Shown: positions 34,137-43,272 of the stretch, one piece after another
Layout: each line of letters begins with the position of its first letter
How positions within the stretch are numbered: the first letter of the stretch is position 1
From: WQXF01 sp031552825
GTDB lineage: Bacteria; Bacillota; Clostridia; Christensenellales; Aristaeellaceae
Direction: 5' to 3'
Assembly (NCBI GenBank): GCA_031552825.1
Contig: JAVBMD010000003.1
Location: forward strand, 1 to 62,541
DNA length: 62,541 bases
Made by a program: the position numbers and the translations under genes
Notes under the pieces: generated by a model
Seen by the model: only the letters and a program-made list of their open reading frames with translations
What the model was told of the DNA's origin: nothing
Database searches by the model: none

Positions 34137-34574
34137 ATGAACAAACTAATTGCCTTGCTGCTTGCGCTGCTGATGCTGGGCAGCGTCGCCGCCCTAGCCG
34201 AGGAAGATCCCATGCTGGATAAGATTTATGCGCTGGATTCGCGGGACTACTCCGGAATGCTCACCATGACCGAGCAGGTGGACGGCGCGTACGCCACCGC
34301 GCTTGAGAGCCTGATCGTCAGCAGTTTCTTCATGGATCCGGCCGCCTTTCTCGCCGGGATTGCCCCGGGCAAGCCGGAGCAGGTGGAAAGCGCGATTTTC
34401 TTTCTGGTCTCGGGATGCCATCAGCGCAACTTCGATGCCACCCATCCTTTTCTCATCCTCGAGGACGAGCTGTCGCTGATCCCTGAACCCAGCGAAGCGG
34501 TGACGGCGATGACGCAGCGCGTGCGCGAGGCGATCGTGGAGTTTGAGAAAAACAACCTTTCAGCGATGGGGTAA
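34137..34574 (+). CDS. small exported protein of unknown function
   Basis: A 145-residue protein with a signal peptide (MNKLIALLLALLMLGSVAAL, ALA-E cleavage), strong AAGGAGG upstream, and an acidic helical mature part. No family recognised. Ends before a strong terminator. Confidence 0.72.
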   Translation: MNKLIALLLALLMLGSVAALAEEDPMLDKIYALDSRDYSGMLTMTEQVDGAYATALESLIVSSFFMDPAAFLAGIAPGKPEQVESAIFFLVSGCHQRNFDATHPFLILEDELSLIPEPSEAVTAMTQRVREAIVEFEKNNLSAMG

Positions 34575-34592
34575 AAAAATGCGGCATTCTCT

Positions 34593-34632
34593 CCAGCAAC
34601 AAACTCCCGCCAAAGCGGGAGTTTGTTGCTGG
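34593..34632. terminator. bidirectional terminator hairpin
   Basis: A perfect 18-bp stem (34593-34610 with 34615-34632) and a 4-base loop CAAA, between convergent genes; followed by TTTCC on plus. Confidence 0.85.
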
Positions 34633-34636
34633 TTTC

Positions 34637-35104
34637 CTATGTCCATTGGGCGGCGTTGCTGCCGGTTTCGTAGCTCTTTTTTGTTGTGTACGGATAACTT
34701 AATTCGTCTTCGTTGTGCTTTTTTGCCCATGCAATGCTCGGGGCGTACAGCAGCGATTCGAACTCAAACTCGCTTTCGAGCTTTGCCTTGCCGTCCTTAA
34801 TTTTATGATAGTACTTCTCGCCGTTTGCAACGACGGCGCATCGGCAATACAGAAAGCCGTCGTCCGAAGCGAAGCCGGTCGCTTTGATAAACGCTTCGGC
34901 CAACGATTTGCTATCGAGGGCATAAAGGTATTCAGTCAATTGCTCATGAAAGCGGAAAATGGCGACATCGTTTTGGGCTTGCAGATAATCGACGACCGGG
35001 GCTAATACCTTTTCGTCGTCACCTTCGTGCTTCCAAGCCAGCAAATCGATGATTTCCCAGAATGTTTTTTGCGGAGCGTTTGCGCTTTTCCTTCGAAAGA
35101 ACAT
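34637..35104 (-). CDS. DUF4240-domain protein
   Basis: A 155-residue protein. GGGAGG lies 8 bases before ATG 35104. FWEIIDLLAWKHEGDDEKVL, ALDSKSLAEAF and DDGFLYCRCAVVANG match DUF4240. Cytoplasmic, function unknown. Last gene of a minus-strand run. Confidence 0.82.
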   Translation of the reverse strand: MFFRRKSANAPQKTFWEIIDLLAWKHEGDDEKVLAPVVDYLQAQNDVAIFRFHEQLTEYLYALDSKSLAEAFIKATGFASDDGFLYCRCAVVANGEKYYHKIKDGKAKLESEFEFESLLYAPSIAWAKKHNEDELSYPYTTKKSYETGSNAAQWT

Positions 35105-35128
35105 ACCGTCCACCTCCCGTGAAAGGAA

Positions 35129-36553
35129 TCATTGTTGCGCGCGCAAGTCCCGCGCCACGTGCATCGCGCTCAGCCCGGTCATCACCACCAGCAGCATCGC
35201 CACCAGCGGGATCGACAGCACGCCGAGCACCTCGCCGCCCTCGCCGTGGTAGTACATCACGAAGGAGGCGAAGAGCATCGAGCAGGCGATGTACCAGCGC
35301 TTGGGATTGCAAACCAGATACGCCACCGCCAGCACGTCGGCGATAAAGAAGTAGCGCTCGTGCATGCAGGGCAGCAGCAGCGGCATCGCCATCGCCAGCG
35401 TCAGCGCGGCGGCAAGGGCGATGTCGTTGGTGATCTTGCGCCCCTTGGCGTACAGGAAGCCGCAGAACAGCACCGACACGCTCAGCGTGAGATAGATGCC
35501 CAGATTATAGAAGATGCGGTAGCTGATCACCCCCGGCATCAGCGTAAATACCGAGGCGGCGTTGTTGGTGAGCTGCGGATAGTTGCCGATTTGGGTTCGG
35601 TATACTTCCAGAATGCCGTCCACCGGCTTGCCTGCCAGCAGCGCCGGGGCCATCATCGCCACATAGGCCAGCGGCAGCATCAGCACGTGTTTGAGCGAGA
35701 TGCGGCGCATGCCGAACAGCGGCAGCATCATCGGCAGGAGGAACACCGCCTGCAGCTTGAAGGCGAAGGAGATGCCGAAGCAGGCCATGGCACGCCAAGG
35801 CTTCTTGGCCAGCGCGAAGTATAGCCCGCCGACCGCGAAGCTGGTGTAGATCGAATCGCACTGCCCCCAGTACGCGCCGTTGAACAGCACCGTCGGCGCC
35901 CACAGCGTCAGCATCATCGCGCTCAGCTGCACGAGCAGGCTCTTGTACTTGAGGCTGACCAAGCGCATCACGAAGTAGGCGCACAGGTAATCAAAGGCGA
36001 TGGACACCAGCTTGATGAGGTACAGATCCGGCCAAGCGAAGCGCGAGATAAGGAAAACGAAGTACAGGTACGGCGGCGTGTAATCGCCGAAGTTGACCGA
36101 GATCGAACCGGCGAAGCCGTCGTCCTGCATGCGGTAGACCCAGCCGCTGAGGAACTCCTCGTAATCGCCGCTGACGAAGTCCAGCAGCGAGATGCGCACG
36201 ATCATCGTACACACCCACACCGCCGCCATCAGAATGAACAGCGCGGTGGAGGCTTTCTGCCGTTTCATCTTCACGAACAGCCCGACGAGTGTGATGGCGA
36301 ATAGCCCGGTGAATAGATTGGCGATGGTGCGCACCAGCCCCTCGACCTCGTAGGGCGAGTAGGTATCGCAGATTTCGTAGCGGCAGTTTCCGGCGATCAC
36401 GTAAAACGCCGCCACAACCAGCGCGCCGAAGACCCCGATCTGCACCCATCCGGTGCTCCCGTCGAGCCAGCCGCGCAGCTTGGCGTCGACCCAGTCCAGC
36501 GCCCCGCCGACGGCGCGGCCAGCGCGGCGCAGGGCATTGAGCAGTTTTTTCAT
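35129..36553 (-). CDS. Gpi18-like GT-C mannosyltransferase (membrane)
   Basis: A 474-residue protein with about ten membrane helices. The first extracytoplasmic loop after two helices carries SGDYEEFLSGWVYRM (acidic DxE metal/lipid loop), and there are YWGQCDSIYTSF and LLPCMHERYFF, the GQxDxIY and MHERY motifs of Gpi18/PIG-V-type (COG5542) transferases that use polyprenyl-phosphate sugars. It overlaps the upstream TIM-barrel gene by ATGA, so the two are one operon. Confidence 0.82.
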   Translation of the reverse strand: MKKLLNALRRAGRAVGGALDWVDAKLRGWLDGSTGWVQIGVFGALVVAAFYVIAGNCRYEICDTYSPYEVEGLVRTIANLFTGLFAITLVGLFVKMKRQKASTALFILMAAVWVCTMIVRISLLDFVSGDYEEFLSGWVYRMQDDGFAGSISVNFGDYTPPYLYFVFLISRFAWPDLYLIKLVSIAFDYLCAYFVMRLVSLKYKSLLVQLSAMMLTLWAPTVLFNGAYWGQCDSIYTSFAVGGLYFALAKKPWRAMACFGISFAFKLQAVFLLPMMLPLFGMRRISLKHVLMLPLAYVAMMAPALLAGKPVDGILEVYRTQIGNYPQLTNNAASVFTLMPGVISYRIFYNLGIYLTLSVSVLFCGFLYAKGRKITNDIALAAALTLAMAMPLLLPCMHERYFFIADVLAVAYLVCNPKRWYIACSMLFASFVMYYHGEGGEVLGVLSIPLVAMLLVVMTGLSAMHVARDLRAQQ

Positions 36554-37350
36554 TTGTTCGTCCTCCTTGGTACTATCGCTTTTTGCAGCACCGACACAGC
36601 CGCCTCCATCTCCGCCTGCTCGGTAAACATATCGCCATATGGCTCCAGCATCACGCAGTCGTCATACCCCGCGCCGCGCAGCGCCGCGAACAGCGCCGCG
36701 AAATCGTACACGCCGCGCCCGGGCAGGCACAGCTTGCCTTGCGCGTCGGCATCGCAAAGGTGTACGTTGACCAGCGCCCCCTGCATCTCGCGCAGAAAAT
36801 CCAGCGGATCAAAGCCCGCGTGCATCGCCTGCTTGATGTCCAGCACGAAGCGCGCCTCGGGCACAGCCTCGCGCACGGCGGCCACGTGTTCCGGCCGCGC
36901 CAATTGGCACCACCACACGTTCTCCCATGCGAAGGCGATGCCGTGCGCCGCCGCGCGCGCGCACGCCTCGCGCACGATCCCCGCGTGCAGCCGCATGTTG
37001 GGGCCGAGATTGCGCCGGTGGATATCGGGCATGCCGTGGAATACGTACACCTTGGCGCCGAGCAGTTCCCCGGCGGTCAGCACGCGCTCAAACATCCGCA
37101 GCGCGTCCTCGCGCTGGCGCGGCGATTTGCCGAAAAAACCATCCTCGTACTGCGTGCCTTTGGGATGGATGGAATGCACCGGCAGCCCGGCCAGCCGCCC
37201 GCGGAGGTCGGCGATAAAATCCGGTTCATATTCACTGGCGCATTCTAAAAAAGCCTCGCAACAATCTATCCCCATGGTGGCCAGCAGGGCCGCCGCCTCC
37301 TCGGTCTCCAATCGCCCATAGTAAGCGGCGGTGGATATGCCTAGCTTCAA
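36550..37350 (-). CDS. sugar phosphate isomerase/epimerase-like TIM-barrel protein
   Basis: A 266-residue AP-endonuclease-2/xylose-isomerase-like barrel. TTG 37350 has GGGAGG 7 bases upstream and gives MKLGISTAAYYG; longer frames lack a site. Metal-ligand motifs are in order: HSIHPKG, VFHGMPDIH, AFAWENVWW, FVLDIKQAMHAG, LVNVHLCDAD and MLEPYGD. Substrate unknown. Coupled to the GT-C gene, so perhaps sugar-precursor metabolism. Confidence 0.85.
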   Translation of the reverse strand: MKLGISTAAYYGRLETEEAAALLATMGIDCCEAFLECASEYEPDFIADLRGRLAGLPVHSIHPKGTQYEDGFFGKSPRQREDALRMFERVLTAGELLGAKVYVFHGMPDIHRRNLGPNMRLHAGIVREACARAAAHGIAFAWENVWWCQLARPEHVAAVREAVPEARFVLDIKQAMHAGFDPLDFLREMQGALVNVHLCDADAQGKLCLPGRGVYDFAALFAALRGAGYDDCVMLEPYGDMFTEQAEMEAAVSVLQKAIVPRRTNK

Positions 37351-37457
37351 TGCAATTCCTCCCAGTCCCGCCGCACGGAGTATCTTGTGGCGCGGCCTGC
37401 ATTTTGTAGTATACGTCAATTGTTGCCAGCGCGCAAGCTTGACCAACAATTGGCCTA

Positions 37458-37487
37458 TTGCCGATGGCGCGACATAGCAACTATACT
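37458..37487 (+). promoter_or_regulatory. promoter of the DUF3810 gene
   Basis: TTGCCG (37458-37463), 18 bases, TATACT (37482-37487). The 14-bp repeats begin at the very next base. Confidence 0.6.
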
Positions 37488-37569
37488 GATCGCATCAATG
37501 ATTGCATTCAAAAGATCGCATTCAAAAGATTGCATCCATAAGATCGCATTCAAAAGATCGCATTCAAAT
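37488..37569 (+). repeat. 14-bp tandem repeats, about 6 copies
   Basis: A partial GATCGCATCAAT followed by five units of GATCGCATTCAAAA at 37500, 37514, 37528, 37542 and 37556, with an exact 14-base period. They occupy the region between -10 box and ribosome site. Confidence 0.95.
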
Positions 37570-37592
37570 CGGTGAAGCGGAGGGAGCGCGCT

Positions 37593-38696
37593 ATGCAAAG
37601 CGCTAGACGCTGGGGGAAACGCCTGCTCGCTCTTTCGCCCGCGCCGCTGGCGCTGTTGCTGCTGCGGCTATGCGCGGCGCATCCGGCGCGGGTGGAGGCG
37701 TTGTTTTCGCGTACGCTGTACCCGCGCTGGGCGGCGGCGTTGAGCGGTCTCTCCGCCGCGTTTCCTTACGCGCTGGCGGAAAAGTTGGCGCTGGGCGCGG
37801 CGCTGCTGGTGCTGGCGCTGGGGATTTTTCGCGTGGGCCAGTGCTTCGCGCGGCGCAGCGGCGCACCGGCGGCGCGCTTTCTCTACCGGCTGCTGTGCGG
37901 CGCCAGCGCGATGGCGGCGGCGTTTACACTGCTCTGGGGCTTTCATTTCGCGCGCCTGCCCTTCGCGGAAGCGGCGCGTTTTCCGGCGCCCGAGGAGGAC
38001 AGCGGCGAGCTGGCCGCGCTGTGCGATGCGCTGCTCGACGACGCCCTCGCCCTGCGCGCGCAGGCCGCCGAGGACGAAGGCGGCTGCTATGCCGTGGCCG
38101 AGCCGCTGCCGGAATTGCTGGCGCGCGTGCCCGAGGCCTACGATGCGCTGGCGGAAAGCTATCCCTTTATTGCCGGGCGCTACGCCGCGCCCAAGCTGCT
38201 CTCGTATGGCGAGGCCTTCAGCCGCATGCAGATTATGGGCATCTTCATTCCCTACACCGGCGAGGCGCTGCTCAATCCGCGCATCCCGGCCAGCCAGCTC
38301 GCCCATACCGCCGCGCACGAGGCGGCGCACCAGCGCGGCTTCGCCCGCGAGGCCGAGGCCGATTTTGTGGGCTACCTGGCCTGCGTGGCCTCGGGCGATC
38401 CGGGCATGGCCTATTCCGGCACGCTGACGATGTTGCGCTACGCGGCGCTCTCGCTCGGCGAGGCCGATCCGGAAGCCTACGACGCGCTGGCGGCGCGCTT
38501 TTCGCCCGGCATCGTGGCGGATTACAATCAGCAGCTTGCCTATTGGCAGGCCTATGATACGCCGCTGGCGGGCTTCGCCAACCTTACCAACGAGCGGTAC
38601 CTGCGCACCTTCGCGCTGAGCAGCAGGCGGCAGGAACTGCGCGGCGACGTGGTGGCGCTGCTGCTGGCGAACTTTGAGTCGGGGCGGGGGAAGTAG
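37593..38696 (+). CDS. DUF3810 membrane-associated zinc metalloprotein
   Basis: A 367-residue protein; GGAGGGA precedes ATG 37593 (an in-frame GTG at 37572 is less likely). Three N-terminal membrane helices, then a soluble domain with HEAAHQRGFAREAEADFVGY starting at residue 242: an HExxH zinc site with a downstream acidic ligand, typical of DUF3810. Probably an outward-facing membrane peptidase. Confidence 0.85.
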   Translation: MQSARRWGKRLLALSPAPLALLLLRLCAAHPARVEALFSRTLYPRWAAALSGLSAAFPYALAEKLALGAALLVLALGIFRVGQCFARRSGAPAARFLYRLLCGASAMAAAFTLLWGFHFARLPFAEAARFPAPEEDSGELAALCDALLDDALALRAQAAEDEGGCYAVAEPLPELLARVPEAYDALAESYPFIAGRYAAPKLLSYGEAFSRMQIMGIFIPYTGEALLNPRIPASQLAHTAAHEAAHQRGFAREAEADFVGYLACVASGDPGMAYSGTLTMLRYAALSLGEADPEAYDALAARFSPGIVADYNQQLAYWQAYDTPLAGFANLTNERYLRTFALSSRRQELRGDVVALLLANFESGRGK

Positions 38697-38753
38697 GCGC
38701 AGCCGCACCCTGCCGCAGACAGCGATACTTACGAGCGAACAGAAAAATTCTCC

Positions 38754-38800
38754 TTGCCTCTTTCGATAACATATGTTACTATTAACCTATGTTGTCGAAA
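38754..38800 (+). promoter_or_regulatory. PadR promoter with palindromic operator
   Basis: TTGCCT (38754-38759), 17 bases, TACTAT (38777-38782). An 18-bp inverted repeat (38761-38778 and 38783-38800; outer TTTCGA.../...TCGAAA, 16 of 18 matched) overlaps the -10 box and is a likely PadR site. An ATG at 38789 lies inside the palindrome, so the later ATG is the start. Confidence 0.8.
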
Positions 38801-38812
38801 GGGGTTTTTCCA

Positions 38813-39343
38813 ATGACCATTCAACACGCCTTGCTCGGGCTACTGCGCACCCAGCCGCTTTCTGGCTACGATATGAAGAAGGCCATGCTGCGCTCGCCGC
38901 TCTTCCACTGGTCGGGCAACAACAACCAAATCTACCGCGCGCGGGCCGAGCTGGAGGCGCGCGGGCTCGTGGAGGCGCGCATCCACCCCGGCGACGCAGG
39001 CCCCATCAAAAAGCTCTACACGCTCACCGAGGGCGGCCTTGCGGAGCTGCACCGGCTGACGCGGAGCTTCCCGGACGCGCCGGAGCTGCGAAAGCCGTTC
39101 TTGGCACAGCTGATGCTGGGCGACGCGCTGACTCAGCCGGAAATGGAGGCGCTGCTGGAGCAGTACCGGGGCGAGGTGTACGGCGCGTCGCTGCTGCTGC
39201 CCGGCGACGCGTTCGCGCCGGACGTCACGCCCTACGAGGCGGCGATTCAAGCGCTGGTGATCGACAACCTGCGCCAGTGCTATCAGGCCGAGTTGGCGTG
39301 GATCGAGCGGGTGCGGGAGGAAATGAAAAATGTCTATTTATAA
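38813..39343 (+). CDS. PadR-family transcriptional regulator
   Basis: A 176-residue regulator. N-terminal winged helix MTIQHALLGLLRTQPLSGYD, IYRARAELEARGLVEAR and KKLYTLTEGGLAEL match PadR; a helical C-terminal dimerisation part follows. ATG 38813 is preceded by AAAGGGG with 8-base spacing. It overlaps the hydrolase gene by 14 bases and probably controls both from its own palindrome, responding to a small molecule. Confidence 0.9.
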   Translation: MTIQHALLGLLRTQPLSGYDMKKAMLRSPLFHWSGNNNQIYRARAELEARGLVEARIHPGDAGPIKKLYTLTEGGLAELHRLTRSFPDAPELRKPFLAQLMLGDALTQPEMEALLEQYRGEVYGASLLLPGDAFAPDVTPYEAAIQALVIDNLRQCYQAELAWIERVREEMKNVYL

Positions 39344-40190
39344 AAGCGAAGCCGGGCGGGAAAAGGTTCTGTCCGCATATCAAAATATCCTTGCGGGATG
39401 GCCGGTGGAAAATCGTCGGCACCGTCTGCCCACCTCGCTGGGCGAGACCTTCGTGATCGAATCGGGCAGCGCCGAAGCGCCGCCGCTGGTGCTGCTGCAC
39501 GGCAGCCTGTCCAATTCCTTCACATGGTTCGGCGATGTGCCGCTGCTTTCCCAGCGCTTCCGCGTGCTGTGCGTGGATCTGGTCGGCGAGGCCGGGCTTT
39601 CCGCCGAAAGCCGCCCGCGCTACGAGACCGGCGCGTACCAGCGCTGGCTAGGCGAGGTGCTGGACGGTTTGGGCGTGGCGCGTTGCGCCATCGGCGGGAT
39701 GTCGCTGGGCGGCTGGATGGCGCTGCGTTTCGCCACCGCGCACCCGGAGCGGGTGACGCATCTGGCGCTGCTGTGCCCCGGCGGGCTGTACATGCAGCGG
39801 CGCGACCTGCTGCTGCGCATGGTGGCGCAAAAACTGGCCTCGCTGGGCAACCGCAAAAAAGCCCTCGGCGGCATGCTGGGCGAGGGCGCGGGGGATCCGG
39901 CGCAGGCCGAAGGGCTGCGGCGCGCAATGGACTTCATCCTGCTGATAAATAAAGAAGAAAAACCGCGCTATCAAGTGCTGCCGGTGTTCGGCGAGGACGA
40001 GATAACGCGGCTAACGATGCCCATTCTGGCGGTGTTCGGCGAGGAGGACATGTTGCTCAACGCCAAGGCGAGCTTGGCGCGCCTATCGCGGATCGCGCCG
40101 CACGCGCAAACCGTGATGCTGCCCGGCGTGGGGCATGCGGTGCTGGGGCAGGCGGAGCGGATGCTGGGGTTTTTGACGGGGGAGGTGTAA
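39330..40190 (+). CDS. alpha/beta hydrolase
   Basis: A 286-residue serine hydrolase. Oxyanion HGSLSNSFTWF, nucleophile GGMSLGGWMA, acid FGEEDMLL and histidine GVGHAVLG are in order. GGGAGG upstream of ATG 39330 lies within padR. Cytoplasmic esterase-type enzyme, perhaps acting on the compound sensed by the PadR regulator. Confidence 0.88.
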   Translation: MSIYKSEAGREKVLSAYQNILAGWPVENRRHRLPTSLGETFVIESGSAEAPPLVLLHGSLSNSFTWFGDVPLLSQRFRVLCVDLVGEAGLSAESRPRYETGAYQRWLGEVLDGLGVARCAIGGMSLGGWMALRFATAHPERVTHLALLCPGGLYMQRRDLLLRMVAQKLASLGNRKKALGGMLGEGAGDPAQAEGLRRAMDFILLINKEEKPRYQVLPVFGEDEITRLTMPILAVFGEEDMLLNAKASLARLSRIAPHAQTVMLPGVGHAVLGQAERMLGFLTGEV

Positions 40191-40234
40191 TATGTTACAA
40201 TGAAATACCGAATCTCTCTGTGTGGAGCGTCATA

Positions 40235-41683
40235 ATGGAAAACTTAGACTTGCTCGTTAGGCAGCTAATTGCTCTGCCTTCAGAAACTGAATGGGTGGAA
40301 TTAAAAAGGAACAATGATGCTCCCGATGAGATCGGCGAGTATATCAGTGCACTGAGCAATGCTGCCGTATTGCACGACAAGGAGCATGCCTATCTAATAT
40401 GGGGCATCGATGATGATTCACACAACATCGTTGGTACAACGTTTGATCCGCGTACAAAAAAGATCGGAAAAGAAGAATTGGAAAATTGGCTTCGCCGTCT
40501 TTTAACGCCGAATGCCAATTTTGCATTTTTTTCGTTGGCAATTGATAATAAAGACATCGTTGTGCTCATAATAGAGAAAGCACTATCTTCAACGGTGCAA
40601 TTTAAGCAAAGCGCGTATATTCGCGTAGGTAGCTATAAAAAGAGGTTAAGTGATCATCCCGCTATGGAAAAACGATTATGGGAAAAGATCAACGGTACGA
40701 AATATGAAGAGATGCTAGCGAAGCAGCATTTGCAAGCTTCCGAGGTGCTTCGAGAGCTCAATTATAGCGCCTATTTTGAACTTCTTGACATTGCGTTGCC
40801 TAGCGATCAAAAAGCGATCTTGCATTATTTGACGGAAGATAGAATCATAAAGAAGCAAGATGACGGCCTTTACGCAATAACGAACTTGGGCGCGACGCTG
40901 TTCGCAAAAAAACTCGTCAGCTTTGATGGGATCGCACGAAAGTGTATCCGTGTTATTCAATACCGTGGCAAGAATCGAGTTGAAACGATCCGTGAAGATG
41001 CCGAGTCAAGCGGATATGCCGCTGGATTCGAGCGAGTGCTCAAATATATCGAAGGCTTGCTTCCAGCAAACGAGGAGATTGTTGGTGCATTGCGGCGGAA
41101 CATCGTACCCTATCCCTTGATCGCTATCCGCGAGTTGGTCGCCAATGCTTTGATTCACCAAGATTTTTCCGTCGCGGGAGCTGGCCCCATGGTAGAGCTG
41201 TTTGATGATCGTATCGAAATCACAAACCCTGGTATACCGCTAATCGATATTAAGCGGTTTATTGATAATCCACCAAGATCGCGGAACGAAATGCTTGCTG
41301 CACTCATGCGGCGTGCGAAGATTTGCGAGGAGCGCGGCAGCGGATGGGATAAAGTCGCCCTGCTCTGTGAGGAGAATTATTTACCTGCACCCAAAATCGA
41401 GATTTATTCTGACATGACAAAGGTAACTCTGTTTTCTTGGGTTCCTTTTAATAGATTGACACAGGAAGAGAAGCTTTGGTCATGCTATATGCACGCCTGC
41501 CTGAAGCAAGTAAGTAACGAACAAATGACGAATACGTCTTTACGAGAGCGATTCAATCTTTCTGAAAAGAATAAATCATCCGTTTCTAGGCTGATCACCT
41601 CTGCGGTTGCAGCAAAATTGATCAAACCGTTAGACCCATTTACTGCACCGAGATACCTATGTTACATTCCTATTTGGGCATGA
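40235..41683 (+). CDS. AlbA_2/Schlafen-type protein with GHKL ATPase-like domain
   Basis: A 482-residue protein. N-terminal AlbA_2 domain (ETEWVELKRNNDAPDEIGEY, AYLIWGIDDDSHNIVGT), then ATP-binding HATPase_c_4-like region (IRELVANALIHQDFS, ITNPGIPL) and a C-terminal winged-helix-like part. This arrangement is found in RecG-like putative transcriptional regulators. Clearly AT-richer than its neighbours, flanked by a strong terminator, so possibly acquired. Confidence 0.85.
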   Translation: MENLDLLVRQLIALPSETEWVELKRNNDAPDEIGEYISALSNAAVLHDKEHAYLIWGIDDDSHNIVGTTFDPRTKKIGKEELENWLRRLLTPNANFAFFSLAIDNKDIVVLIIEKALSSTVQFKQSAYIRVGSYKKRLSDHPAMEKRLWEKINGTKYEEMLAKQHLQASEVLRELNYSAYFELLDIALPSDQKAILHYLTEDRIIKKQDDGLYAITNLGATLFAKKLVSFDGIARKCIRVIQYRGKNRVETIREDAESSGYAAGFERVLKYIEGLLPANEEIVGALRRNIVPYPLIAIRELVANALIHQDFSVAGAGPMVELFDDRIEITNPGIPLIDIKRFIDNPPRSRNEMLAALMRRAKICEERGSGWDKVALLCEENYLPAPKIEIYSDMTKVTLFSWVPFNRLTQEEKLWSCYMHACLKQVSNEQMTNTSLRERFNLSEKNKSSVSRLITSAVAAKLIKPLDPFTAPRYLCYIPIWA

Positions 41684-41738
41684 TGTTTAAGTTGCCGGTA
41701 AGTTGCTGATAAGTTAGCCCCATGTGCTTTGATAAAGC

Positions 41739-41764
41739 AAAAAGCCCCATATGTGGGGCTTTTT
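41739..41764. terminator. bidirectional terminator between AlbA_2 gene and glyA
   Basis: Stem AAAAAGCCCCA / TGGGGCTTTTT with 4-base loop; T runs on both strands. It serves the AlbA_2 gene on plus and glyA on minus. Confidence 0.92.
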
Positions 41765-41817
41765 TGCGTTTTGCTTTAATTGTGAGTTTTCGTGCGTTTG
41801 TTTTAAGTTGCTAATCG

Positions 41818-43071
41818 CTACGCCATCACCCGTCCATCGTACAGCGGGAACTTCGCGCACATCGCCTCGACCTCGGCCTTCACCGGCGCGATGGCGGCGT
41901 CGCCCTCGCGGAGCAGGCGCGCCATCAGCCCTGCGATGGCTTGCATCTCGGGCTGCTTCATGCCGCGCGAGGTGACCGCCGGGGTGCCGACGCGCACGCC
42001 GCTGGTGACGAAGGGGCTGCGGGTTTCGAAGGGAATGGTGTTCTTGTTGACGGTGATGTTGGCCTGTCCGAGGCGCGCCTCGAACTCCTTGCCGGTGACG
42101 CCGAACGGGGTGAGGTCGAGCAGCATGAGGTGGTTGTCGGTGCCGCCGGAAACGATGCGCACGCCCTGATCGGTGAGCGCCTCGGCCAGCGTGGCGGCAT
42201 TGGCGAGGATCTGCTTCTGGTAGGCGCGGAAGCCGGGCTGCATCGCCTCGTGGAAGGAGACCGCCTTGGCGGCGATGACATGCATCAGCGGGCCGCCTTG
42301 GATGCCGGGGAAGATGGCCTTATCGATGGCCTGCGCGTATTGCTCCTTGCAGAGGATCATGCCGCCGCGCGGGCCGCGAAGGGTTTTGTGGGTGGTGGTG
42401 GTGACAAAATCGGCGTAGGGCACGGGGCTGGGATGCTCCCCGGCGGCGATCAGTCCGGCGATGTGCGCCATATCCACCATCAGCAGCGCGCCGCATTCGT
42501 CGGCGATGCTGCGCAGCGCGGGGAAGTCGATGGTGCGCGCGTAGGCAGAGGCGCCGGCCACGATCATCTTCGGCTTGACCTCCAACGCCTGCGCCCGCAG
42601 CGCGTCGTAGTCGATGGTCTCGGTCTCGCGCGTCACGCCGTAGGCCTGAAAGTTGTACAGCTTGCCGGACATGTTGACCGGGCTGCCGTGGGTCAGGTGC
42701 CCGCCGTGGGAGAGATCCATGCCCAGCACCGTGTCGCCGGGCTGGAGCATGGCGAAGTACACCGCCATGTTGGCCTGCGCGCCGGAGTGGGGCTGCACGT
42801 TGGCATGCTCCGCGCCGAAGAGCTGCTTGGCACGGTCGCGCGCCAGATTTTCGACGATGTCCACCTTCTCGCAGCCGCCATAATAGCGCTTGCCGGGGTA
42901 GCCCTCGGCGTATTTGTTGGTCAGGTGCGTGCCCATGGCGGCCAGCACCGCTTCGCTCACAAAGTTTTCCGAGGCGATCAACTCGAGGTGTTCGCGCTGG
43001 CGCAGAAGCTCCTCATCCAGCGCTTCGGCGATGGCCGGATCGGTGCTGCGAATGGTGGCGATGTCAATCAT
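41818..43071 (-). CDS. glyA: serine hydroxymethyltransferase
   Basis: PLP enzyme transferring the serine hydroxymethyl group to tetrahydrofolate. ATG 43071 (GGGAGG upstream) gives 417 residues starting MIDIATIRSTDP; longer frames enter the leader. PLP lysine K229 in TTTTHKTLRGPRGG, HSGAQANMAVY and GYPGKRYYGGCE are conserved. Confidence 0.97.
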   Translation of the reverse strand: MIDIATIRSTDPAIAEALDEELLRQREHLELIASENFVSEAVLAAMGTHLTNKYAEGYPGKRYYGGCEKVDIVENLARDRAKQLFGAEHANVQPHSGAQANMAVYFAMLQPGDTVLGMDLSHGGHLTHGSPVNMSGKLYNFQAYGVTRETETIDYDALRAQALEVKPKMIVAGASAYARTIDFPALRSIADECGALLMVDMAHIAGLIAAGEHPSPVPYADFVTTTTHKTLRGPRGGMILCKEQYAQAIDKAIFPGIQGGPLMHVIAAKAVSFHEAMQPGFRAYQKQILANAATLAEALTDQGVRIVSGGTDNHLMLLDLTPFGVTGKEFEARLGQANITVNKNTIPFETRSPFVTSGVRVGTPAVTSRGMKQPEMQAIAGLMARLLREGDAAIAPVKAEVEAMCAKFPLYDGRVMA

Positions 43072-43101
43072 GTGGATGCCCTCCCATAAATCGTGTTTTT
43101 C

Positions 43102-43183
43102 GCTATTTCCCTTCGCTTCGCGGTGGGAAATAGCTTTCATCATCATGTATCGCTAGTATAGCCATTCGCGGCGATTTTCGCAA
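43102..43183 (-). promoter_or_regulatory. glyA: glyA promoter and short leader hairpin
   Basis: Promoter on the minus strand: TTGCGA (43183-43178), 17 bases, TATACT (43160-43155). The leader has a 10-bp stem GCTATTTCCC / GGGAAATAGC (43102-43111, 43125-43134). Too short for a known riboswitch. Confidence 0.75.
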
Positions 43184-43207
43184 CTGCTGATTGCGAGGGA
43201 TTCCGCC

Positions 43208-43236
43208 TTGCTCGCGCTACCATGATGTGGTATATT
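43208..43236 (+). promoter_or_regulatory. promoter of the exported protein pair
   Basis: TTGCTC (43208-43213), 17 bases, TATATT (43231-43236), ahead of the gene at 43273; divergent from glyA. Confidence 0.68.
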
Positions 43237-43272
43237 TTGCGTACAAACGCATGCTTCGGGAGGAGAACGCTC

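Noticed and set aside
43072..43154. Riboswitch in the glyA leader
   Set aside because: Only about 80 bases with one simple hairpin; no known folate, glycine or SAM riboswitch core visible.
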